The notes under the pieces: generated by a model | Database searches by the model: none | What the model was told of the DNA's origin: nothing | The model's input: only the letters and a program-made list of their open reading frames with translations | In this document: positions 8,446 to 15,109 of the stretch, in pieces | Layout of the letters: the number at the start of each line of letters is the position of its first letter | Numbering within the stretch: position 1 is the first letter of the stretch | Translations under genes and position numbers: made by a program | Origin: Streptosporangiaceae bacterium | Lineage (GTDB): Bacteria; Actinomycetota; Actinomycetes; Streptosporangiales; Streptosporangiaceae | Direction: 5' to 3' | Length of the DNA: 64,000 nucleotides | Assembly: GCA_025934635.1 (NCBI GenBank) | Contig: JAICWX010000001.1 | Coordinates: 30,659 to 94,658, forward strand

Positions 8446-8661
8446 CTAGAACAGCAGCCCGCCGATGGTCATCGGCATGGTCCCGCTGTGCGCCTGGACC
8501 TCGGGCTGGATCTCCCCGATCCGTTCCTTGATGTCGAGCAGCACGGTCAGCTCCCCCTCGCTGAGGGTGCTGAGCAGCTCGAGCTGGTCGTCGTCGAACA
8601 GGCTGAGGTCGAACCCCGCGATGCGGAGCCGCTCCAGCGATTCGTCCCGGTCTTCGGGCAT
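8446..8661 (-). CDS. Small acidic protein, candidate RiPP precursor or leader-like protein
   Basis: A 71-residue protein. A highly acidic helical N-terminal part (LERLRIAGFDLSLFDDDQ; LSEGELTVLLDIKERI) is followed by EVQAHSGTMPMTIGGLLF. The layout, with 'LxxL..LSEGELxVL..IKERI..PEVQ.H' then a short Gly/hydrophobic tail, resembles small actinobacterial proteins annotated as 'aroma-sacti cluster domain', which occur beside radical SAM RiPP genes. That resemblance is from memory and not checked. It lies 35 bases behind the sedolisin gene on the same strand, probably in one transcript. The tail carries two Thr, one Ser and no Cys. Confidence 0.65.
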   Translation of the reverse strand: MPEDRDESLERLRIAGFDLSLFDDDQLELLSTLSEGELTVLLDIKERIGEIQPEVQAHSGTMPMTIGGLLF

Positions 8662-8696
8662 GGTGATCTTCTCTCGTCAGTAGCCAGTGAAAGAGC

Positions 8697-10598
8697 TCAG
8701 TGGAAGGAATTGATGTAGGCGGCGGTGGGCGAGCCGACGCCGGTCACGTCGTCGTAGCCGCCCCCTGCGGACAGCCCGGTGTCCTGTGCGCGGCCGAAGG
8801 TGGCGAGCACGAAGCTGGTGCTGACCTGGCCGGTCGCGCTGGCGGTGGTGACGGTGTGGACCGCGGCCAGCGGCGGCGTGGTGCCGGCCGGGGTGTCGGT
8901 CACGTCGCGGAACCCGCCCCGGGCCGCGGACAGGTAGATGGCCGGGTTGGCCAATCCGAGCGGATGGCCCGCGTGCTGCTCGGCCAGGGCCTGGACGGCC
9001 GCGAACAGCGGCGCGGCCAGGCTGCTGCCGCCGGTGGCGTACTGGACGAAGACGTTGCCGCTGGGCAGGTGGAAGGTCTGGCCGACCAGCATGCCGGTGA
9101 CCGGGTCGGCCTCCATCGCCACGTCGGGGACCGCGCGGTGGTTGCCGAACGCGGACGGCACCGTCCCGAGCTGGTAGGCCGGCCGGGCGAACACGCCGCT
9201 CTTGCCGCCGCCCGAACCGCCCGCGAACGCGCCCGGCGGGCTGGTCCAGGAGCTGCCGTCGGCGGACAGCGGCGCGTAGTCGGTCTCCCAGCCGGTCTGC
9301 CACTGGACCTGGCCGCCGGAGCCGATGGCCAGGGTGGTCCCGCCGACCGCGGTCACCAGCGGGTCCGAGGCCGGGTAGTTGACACCGGTCACGGCGGGCC
9401 CGCCGCCGTCCTGCGACGCGGCCTGGGAACCGGTGTCGCCGGAGGCGAAGATGAACCCGATGCCCTCGATCGTGCCCTGCAGGAAGACCTTGTCGAAGGC
9501 CTTCACGGTGGCGGCCGGGATGCCGGTGTCGGCGCCGAGCACGTAGGAGTTGGTCACGATGCTGGCCAGCCGGCCGTCGACGATCTTGGACAGCGCGTCC
9601 ACGTAGTCGCTGTCGTTGGTGCCCGCCGCCGCGACGTAGACCACGGCCGCGCCCGGCGCCATCGCGTGCACGCCCTCGACGTCCATGACCTCTTCCTCGG
9701 TCCAGGACAGCGGCTGCGCGGGCAGCCCGGCCGGCACCACCTCGGTGTACTGGCCGGCCGCCCAGCCCGGCTCGCCGTGGGCCGCGGAGAACGCCTGGGC
9801 GTCGCTGGCCATCGTGGGTGAGGCGAAGGAGTCCACCACCGCGATCTTGACGCCCTGGCCGGTCAGCCCGGTGGCGCCGGTGCCGTAGGCGCTGCGCAGC
9901 TGGCTGGGCAGGTAGCCGCACGGCTGGTACGGCTGGGTGGCGCCGTAGCCTTTAGGCAGCGTACTGGCCGGGGTGGCGCCGAAGTACGCCGAGCAGGTGG
10001 CCGACGCGGCCGCGGCCGGGACCGCGGCGGACGCCGGGCGGACCTGCGGGATCAGCGAGCTCAGCCCGGTCACGGCCAGCACGTCGCCGGCCACCGCCGA
10101 CGGCACGCTGGGCGCCCCGGCCGGGGCTCGCACGGTGGTCCCGTGCCAGCGGTAGTCGTGCATCGGCGTGCCCACCGCGCAGGTCACCGCGGCCTGGCTG
10201 CCCGCCGCGCTCACGTAGTGCGCGGTCGTCCCGGTCACGGCCAGCCCGCACGCCTCCAGCCAGCCGCTCACGCCGGCGCTCTGCCGCGCGGTCGGGCCGA
10301 ACTCGGCGGCGTACTGGGCCGGGGTCAGGTAGCGGCCGTACCGGGCGCTGCCCGGCGTGGACACCTGCTGCGCGAGCGCCTGCTGCCCGGCCAGGTTCCG
10401 CCCGCTCAGGTACACCCGCAGGGCCAGGTTCCCGGCCGCGGGCGCGGCCCCCTCGTCGGTCGCCCCGGCCGGCACCGCCGAGGCGATCGGCACCCGCCCG
10501 CCTGGTGCGGCCAGCGCCGAAGGCGCGAGGCCGAAAAGACCGAGTGCCGCCGCCGCGGCCACGGGAAATATCGTTCTGGCGGCCCTGATCCGCACCAT
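8697..10598 (-). CDS. Secreted sedolisin-type serine-carboxyl protease (S53)
   Basis: A 633-residue exported pro-protease. A Sec signal (RIRAARTIFPVAAAAALGLF...ALA) precedes a pro-kumamolisin domain (about 50-190) and the S53 catalytic domain. The catalytic Glu and Asp lie four residues apart in WTEEEVMDVEGV, the oxyanion Asp is in FASGDTGS, and the nucleophile is in GGSSLAAP, where family members have GTS. The calcium site is seen in YDDVTGVGSPTAAY. Sedolisins act in acid outside the cell. Here it could mature or degrade an exported peptide, or simply scavenge. It precedes the small acidic gene and starts 110 bp after the CapA-like gene. Confidence 0.92.
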   Translation of the reverse strand: MVRIRAARTIFPVAAAAALGLFGLAPSALAAPGGRVPIASAVPAGATDEGAAPAAGNLALRVYLSGRNLAGQQALAQQVSTPGSARYGRYLTPAQYAAEFGPTARQSAGVSGWLEACGLAVTGTTAHYVSAAGSQAAVTCAVGTPMHDYRWHGTTVRAPAGAPSVPSAVAGDVLAVTGLSSLIPQVRPASAAVPAAAASATCSAYFGATPASTLPKGYGATQPYQPCGYLPSQLRSAYGTGATGLTGQGVKIAVVDSFASPTMASDAQAFSAAHGEPGWAAGQYTEVVPAGLPAQPLSWTEEEVMDVEGVHAMAPGAAVVYVAAAGTNDSDYVDALSKIVDGRLASIVTNSYVLGADTGIPAATVKAFDKVFLQGTIEGIGFIFASGDTGSQAASQDGGGPAVTGVNYPASDPLVTAVGGTTLAIGSGGQVQWQTGWETDYAPLSADGSSWTSPPGAFAGGSGGGKSGVFARPAYQLGTVPSAFGNHRAVPDVAMEADPVTGMLVGQTFHLPSGNVFVQYATGGSSLAAPLFAAVQALAEQHAGHPLGLANPAIYLSAARGGFRDVTDTPAGTTPPLAAVHTVTTASATGQVSTSFVLATFGRAQDTGLSAGGGYDDVTGVGSPTAAYINSFH

Positions 10599-10627
10599 CG
10601 GAGTCTCCCTCTGCTCCAGGGAACGGC

Positions 10628-10639
10628 AGGCAGCTGCCT
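10628..10639. promoter_or_regulatory. 12 bp palindrome upstream of the sedolisin gene
   Basis: AGGCAGCTGCCT is a perfect palindrome in the 110 bp between the CapA-like stop and the sedolisin start, about 30 bases before the ATG at 10598. GCAGGCAGC repeats close by. It may be an operator or part of a small terminator hairpin; nothing in the sequence decides this. Confidence 0.3.
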
Positions 10640-10708
10640 ACCGCAGGCAGCCTCACCCGGCCCGGCTAGCTCCGGACTAAAGCGCGGTAGCAGGACGGTA
10701 TGTGCGGT

Positions 10709-12040
10709 TTAGCCGAGAACGAGGCGACCGACTCCGCCAGTGATCTCCACCGTGGTGCCGAAGCCGCGGGACAGCTCGGCCAGCTCCTTGAGGATGCGCT
10801 CGCCGTCCGCGGCGGACGCGAGCTCCGGCCGCCCCCGCCGGTGCACCGGCTGCCCGAATCCGAGCGTCACCGGGTGCAACTCGACGACGGCCGGCCGGTG
10901 CCGGTCGCCGGCCGGCGGCGCCGTCACCACCGGGACGACGGTCTCCCAGTACTCGCCGTAGGCCCCCAGCCCGCACGTATCGGCCAGGCTGCGGGCATTG
11001 AAGAAGCCGAACGGGGTGATGGGCCTGCCCGACGGAACCTTCGCGTAGTCCTCGGCCGGCAGCCGTTCGGTCAGCTCGATCTGGCTGACGATGTTACCGA
11101 GGCTGTAGAAGATCGGCCGTCCCTGGTGCACCTCGATGCCGCGCAGCCGGTGCGGGCCGTGCCCCACCACGACGTCGGCCCCCGCCTCGACCGCGGCCCG
11201 CGCGAAGTCCCGGACGAACCCGGCCGGCTCGGCCTCGGTGCCGCCCGGCTCGTGCGTGTGCACGCTGACCACGACCAGGTCGGCGCGCTGGCGCGCGTCG
11301 CGGATCCACAAGCCGATCGCGGCCAGGTCCTCCGCGTCGGCCGAGGTGGACAGGCCGGGCGCGGCGGCGGCCCGGAACAGGCCGCCGAGGAACGGGAACG
11401 GGTCGGCGTCCTGCCCCCACGGGTCGGCCCCCATCATCGCGACGAGCCCGGCCCGCTGGCCGGCCAGCCCGGTCTGGTGGTCGACGGCCCGCAGCGTCGC
11501 CAGCTGCTCCGGCGTCACGTCCAGGACCTGCCGGTGCCGCAGCGGGCTGACGCCGGGGCGGCCGGGCAGCTGCAGGCCGGCCGGGGCCGCCTCCTGGCCC
11601 GGGGCGAAGCTGGTGGTGCAGGCCAGCAGGGCGACGCTGCCGGCCGGGCGGTCGACGTAGGCCGGCATCCGCGCGCTGGTCAGGTCCGGGCCGGCGCCGG
11701 CCGCGGCGATGCCCCGCGCCGCCAGCTCCCGCAGCTGCGCGGTCAGCCCGGGCACGCCCAGGTCCAGCGCGTGGTTGTTGGCGCAGCTGACCATGGCGAC
11801 GCCGGCCTCGAGCAGCCCGTCGAGCACGTGCGTGCCGGCCGTCAGCGTGCTGCCCCACGGATCGCGCACCGGGTAACCCTGCCAGCCGTTCGCCACCACC
11901 TCGAGGTTGGCGAACGTGAAGTCGGCCGCGACCAGCAGGTCACGCAGCGCCTGCGCGCCCGGGCCCGCGCCGAACACCGCGGCCCGCGTCGCCATCCAGT
12001 CCCCGGTCAGCGCGACAGTGAGAGGCCTGCTCCCGGTCAT
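10709..12040 (-). CDS. CapA/PgsA-family calcineurin-like protein
   Basis: A 443-residue protein of the bacterial capsule synthesis CapA family, a metallophosphatase-like fold. Motifs are VALTGDWM near the start, SCANNHALDLGVPGL, VVVSVHTHEPGG and VVGHGPHRLRGIEV, followed by FYSLGNIVSQIEL. The start ATG at 12040 has AGGAG 6 bases upstream; longer in-frame starts further up have none. No signal peptide or membrane anchor is visible, unlike PgsA itself, so it is probably cytosolic. Related proteins appear in several actinobacterial natural-product clusters, possibly as amide-forming or hydrolytic enzymes. The exact role here is unknown. Confidence 0.85.
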   Translation of the reverse strand: MTGSRPLTVALTGDWMATRAAVFGAGPGAQALRDLLVAADFTFANLEVVANGWQGYPVRDPWGSTLTAGTHVLDGLLEAGVAMVSCANNHALDLGVPGLTAQLRELAARGIAAAGAGPDLTSARMPAYVDRPAGSVALLACTTSFAPGQEAAPAGLQLPGRPGVSPLRHRQVLDVTPEQLATLRAVDHQTGLAGQRAGLVAMMGADPWGQDADPFPFLGGLFRAAAAPGLSTSADAEDLAAIGLWIRDARQRADLVVVSVHTHEPGGTEAEPAGFVRDFARAAVEAGADVVVGHGPHRLRGIEVHQGRPIFYSLGNIVSQIELTERLPAEDYAKVPSGRPITPFGFFNARSLADTCGLGAYGEYWETVVPVVTAPPAGDRHRPAVVELHPVTLGFGQPVHRRGRPELASAADGERILKELAELSRGFGTTVEITGGVGRLVLG

Positions 12041-12090
12041 CGGTGCTCCTGTTCCCTCGGCGTGCTCGCACCGCGATGCTGCGTCCCCCC

Positions 12091-12117
12091 GGTTGCACCG
12101 GGGTTGGGCCGAGGTTG
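12091..12117. promoter_or_regulatory. Three GGTTG direct repeats at 11 bp spacing
   Basis: GGTTG occurs at 12091, 12102 and 12113, exactly one helical turn apart, in the divergent promoter between the CapA-like and TauD-like genes. This is the spacing of SARP operators. The same core, at twice the spacing, lies between ccr and the P450 gene, which suggests one regulator controls both. Confidence 0.55.
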
Positions 12118-12231
12118 GCGGCTTCTTTTCTGCCCGCCAACCGGGGGGCAGGCAGGTCCAAGGTGAACCCAAACCGTTCGGCCGGATTGTCGGTGTGTAG
12201 CTCGGCCCCATGCTGACAAAGGGGAGCACGG

Positions 12232-13251
12232 ATGATCATGCCGATTTCGACCTCTCACCCACCGGTAGCGGCCCCACCGGTAGCAGCACTGCCCTGGGAG
12301 CTGGCCGGCGCCGAGAGCCGGCTCAGCCCGGCCGAGCGCCCGGGCCGGGCGATCCGCGGCGGGCCCCGGCGGCTGCGCCGGCTCGCCGGTACCCAGCCCG
12401 ACCGGCCGTACGAGCGGTTCGGGGTGACGCCGCTCAGCCCGCTGATCGGCGCCGAGATCACCGGCGTCGACCTCGGCGCCCCGCTGGACCCGCACCTGGC
12501 GGCCGAGCTGCACCGGGCCTGGCTGGAGTGGAAGGTGCTGTTCTTCCGCGACCAGCGGATCACCCCCGCCCAGCAGGTGGCGTTCGCCGCCGCCTGGGGC
12601 GACCTGGAACGGCAGCGCCTGAGCGGGGAGGGCACGACCGGAGACGGCTCGACCGCGCAGGACGGGCCCGGGGTGGCCCGCTACGTCAAGGACGCCGCCA
12701 ACTCCGGCTGGGAGAACGCCTGGCACGTGGACATGACCGGGCGGCCCGAGCCGGCCAAGGCCTTCGTGCTGCGGCTGGTCCGCGGGCCCGCGGCCGGCGG
12801 CGACACCATCTTCGCCGACGCCGCGGCCGCCTACGACAACCTGCCGGTACAGGTCCGGATCGAGATCGACGACCTGCGGGCGGTGCACGACATGACCGCC
12901 GCGATGGGCGGCTTCGTCCCGGCCGAGCAGCTCGTCCGGATCCAGGCCGACTTCCCGCCGGTGGTCCACCCGGTGGTGCGGACCCACCCGGAGACGGGGC
13001 GGCGGACCCTGTTCGTCAACTCGGTCTTCACCACCCGCATCGTCGGGATGGAGCCGGAGCCGGGCGAGCAGCTGCTGCAGTACCTGTTCCGGCAGCTGCA
13101 GGCGCCCGAGTACCAGGTCAGGTTCCGCTGGACGCCGGACGCGGTGGCCTTCTGGGACAACCGGGCGGTGCAGCATTACGCCGTCTCCGACTACTTCCCG
13201 GCCGAACGCGTCACCGAGCGGGTCGCGATCGCCGGCGACAGGCCGTACTGA
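12232..13251 (+). CDS. TauD/TfdA-family 2-oxoglutarate-dependent oxygenase
   Basis: A 339-residue non-heme iron dioxygenase. The iron site appears as HVD in NAWHVDMTG and the distal His in AVQHYAVSDY; the 2-oxoglutarate-binding Arg lies in RVTERVAIAG. LFFRDQRITPAQQ and GGDTIFADAAAAYD are typical of the family. The first 55 residues are a Pro/Ala/Arg-rich extension. The start ATG at 12232 follows GGGGAG by about 5 bases; an in-frame ATG two codons later is an alternative. It heads a four-gene plus-strand operon with the ABC exporter and regulator, consistent with a tailoring hydroxylase. Confidence 0.9.
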   Translation: MIMPISTSHPPVAAPPVAALPWELAGAESRLSPAERPGRAIRGGPRRLRRLAGTQPDRPYERFGVTPLSPLIGAEITGVDLGAPLDPHLAAELHRAWLEWKVLFFRDQRITPAQQVAFAAAWGDLERQRLSGEGTTGDGSTAQDGPGVARYVKDAANSGWENAWHVDMTGRPEPAKAFVLRLVRGPAAGGDTIFADAAAAYDNLPVQVRIEIDDLRAVHDMTAAMGGFVPAEQLVRIQADFPPVVHPVVRTHPETGRRTLFVNSVFTTRIVGMEPEPGEQLLQYLFRQLQAPEYQVRFRWTPDAVAFWDNRAVQHYAVSDYFPAERVTERVAIAGDRPY

Positions 13252-13266
13252 AAACGGAGGTGGCCC

Positions 13267-14223
13267 ATGGCGACCGTCGCCATCGAGACGCAGGACCTGC
13301 ACAAGACCTATTCGGCCGGCGGCCGGGAGGTCAAGGCGGTCCGCGGGATATCCCTGACCGTGCGCGAAGGGGAGTCGTTCGGCCTGCTCGGCCCCAACGG
13401 GGCGGGCAAGTCGACCACGTTCGGCATGCTGACCACCCGGGTCAAGCCGACCGCGGGGACCATGTCGGTGGCCGGTGCCGACCCGGTCCGCGACCCGGTC
13501 AGCGTCAAGCGCCGGATCGGCGCGGTAACCCAGTACAACACGCTGGACCGGCAGCTCACGGCGCTGGAGAACCTGGAGTTCCGGGGCCGGTTCGCCGGCC
13601 TGCCCGCCCGCGAGGCCCGGGCCCGCGGCCGGCAGCTGCTCGACCGGTTCGGGCTCGGCGACCGGGCCGACGCCATGGTGCACCGGCTCTCCGGCGGCCA
13701 GGCCCAGCGGGTGATGATCGCGCGGGCGCTGCTGACCCGGCCGGCCGTGCTGTTCCTCGACGAGCCGACCTCCGGCCTGGACCCGCAGACCCGGGTCAAC
13801 CTGTGGGAACTGCTGCGGGAGATGCACCAGGGCGGCCAGACCATCGTGCTGACCACGCACTACCTGGAGGAAGCCGAGGCGCTGTGCGAGCAGATCGGCA
13901 TCATCGACCACGGCGTGATGCTCGCCTCCGGCCGCCAGGACGAGCTGAAGGCGCGGGAGGGCGGCGACTCGGTGGTGACCCTCGTGCACGAGACCGGCAC
14001 CGACCTGTCCGGCGTCCTCGCGGCGGTCGAGCTGATTCCCGGCGTCAACCGGGCCGAGGCCGAGGGCGAGACCCTGCGCGTGTTCACCACGCGCACGGAC
14101 GTGGTGCCCGTGCTGCTGCGCACCAGCCTCAACGCCGGGCTCTTCGTGCTCGATGTCTCCGTACGCCGTCCCAGCCTGGAGACGGTCTTCCTCACCCTGA
14201 CCGGACGGGAGTACCGGGAATGA
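13267..14223 (+). CDS. ABC transporter ATP-binding protein, DrrA type
   Basis: A 318-residue ATPase for drug-type export. Walker A LLGPNGAGKSTTFGML, signature LSGGQAQRVMIARAL, Walker B AVLFLDEPTSGLDP and the switch His in TTHYLEEAE are all intact. The C-terminal extension ending SLETVFLTLTGREYRE matches daunorubicin-resistance ATPases. AACGGAGG precedes the ATG. Its stop overlaps the permease start by 4 bp (ATGA). It is the second exporter ATPase in the locus and only distantly similar to the first, so two different products or steps may be exported. Confidence 0.93.
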   Translation: MATVAIETQDLHKTYSAGGREVKAVRGISLTVREGESFGLLGPNGAGKSTTFGMLTTRVKPTAGTMSVAGADPVRDPVSVKRRIGAVTQYNTLDRQLTALENLEFRGRFAGLPAREARARGRQLLDRFGLGDRADAMVHRLSGGQAQRVMIARALLTRPAVLFLDEPTSGLDPQTRVNLWELLREMHQGGQTIVLTTHYLEEAEALCEQIGIIDHGVMLASGRQDELKAREGGDSVVTLVHETGTDLSGVLAAVELIPGVNRAEAEGETLRVFTTRTDVVPVLLRTSLNAGLFVLDVSVRRPSLETVFLTLTGREYRE

Positions 14224-15104
14224 CCGCACAAACCACCCAGCCGCCCGAAGTCGCCGTCACCTTCCTGCCCGGCGGCGCCTCCGCCGGCAGCAGCCTGCTG
14301 CACCCGGGGCAGTGGCGGTTCTTCGCCCTGCTCGCCCGCGACCTGCGGGTACTGCGCCGGGACCTGTTCAGCTTCCTGATGCGCTCGGCGACCCAGCCGC
14401 TGCTGTTCGTCTTCGTCTTCGCCTACGTGCTGCCCAAGACGCAGAGCGCGGGCGGCGCCAGCCCGTCGCCCGGGGGGATCAGCTTCTCCACCATCTTGGT
14501 GCCCGGGATGGTGGCCTCGGCGGTGATGCTGCAGGGCATCATGGCGGTGTCCACCCCGCTGGTGATGGAGCTGTCCTACACCCGGGAGATCGAGGACCGG
14601 GTGCTCGCGCCGATCCCGCTGTGGCTGCTGGCCGCGTCCAAGATCGTGGCCGGGGCCATCCAGGGCTGCGTGGCCGGCCTCGTCGTGCTGCCCTGCGTGA
14701 TCCTCGTGCACGCGCCGGGCCAGGCCCCGCACATCTCGTTCGCGCACTGGCCGCTGGCCGTGCTGGTGCTGGTCCTCGCCTCGCTCCTGATGGCCGGGCT
14801 CGGCCTGCTGTTCGGGACCGTCGTGGAGCCGCGCAAGCTCAGCCTGCTGTTCACCGTCATGATGGTCCCGATCACCATGCTCGGCTGCGTCTACTACCCG
14901 TGGGCGTCGCTGGCCCGGGTCGGCTGGCTCCAGTGGCTGGTCCTGATCAACCCGCTGGTGTACGTGAGCGAAGGCCTGCGGGACGCGTTCGTCCCGCACG
15001 TGCCGCACCTGCCGGTCTGGGCGTTCATGGGCGTGCTGACCCTCGGCACCGTCCTGGTCTGCGGCATCGCCTCGTGGACGCTGCAGCGCCGGCTCACCGA
15101 CTGA
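14220..15104 (+). CDS. ABC-2 type transporter permease, DrrB type
   Basis: A 294-residue membrane protein with about six hydrophobic segments, such as PLLFVFVFAYVLP, ILVPGMVASAVMLQGIM, LAVLVLVLASLLMAGLGLLF and LFTVMMVPITMLGCVYY. The EIEDRVLAPIPLWLL loop and INPLVYVSEGLRDAF are hallmarks of the DrrB/NodJ group. It is coupled to its ATPase by a 4 bp overlap, and the LAL regulator starts 6 bp after its stop. Confidence 0.93.
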   Translation: MTAQTTQPPEVAVTFLPGGASAGSSLLHPGQWRFFALLARDLRVLRRDLFSFLMRSATQPLLFVFVFAYVLPKTQSAGGASPSPGGISFSTILVPGMVASAVMLQGIMAVSTPLVMELSYTREIEDRVLAPIPLWLLAASKIVAGAIQGCVAGLVVLPCVILVHAPGQAPHISFAHWPLAVLVLVLASLLMAGLGLLFGTVVEPRKLSLLFTVMMVPITMLGCVYYPWASLARVGWLQWLVLINPLVYVSEGLRDAFVPHVPHLPVWAFMGVLTLGTVLVCGIASWTLQRRLTD

Positions 15105-15109
15105 CCGCC

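Noticed and set aside
12037..14229. Long open frame on the minus strand opposite the TauD-like and ABC ATPase genes
   Set aside because: Its predicted protein is rich in Arg, Gly, Pro, His and Val without domains. The plus-strand genes there have full family motifs. It is a GC-driven shadow frame.
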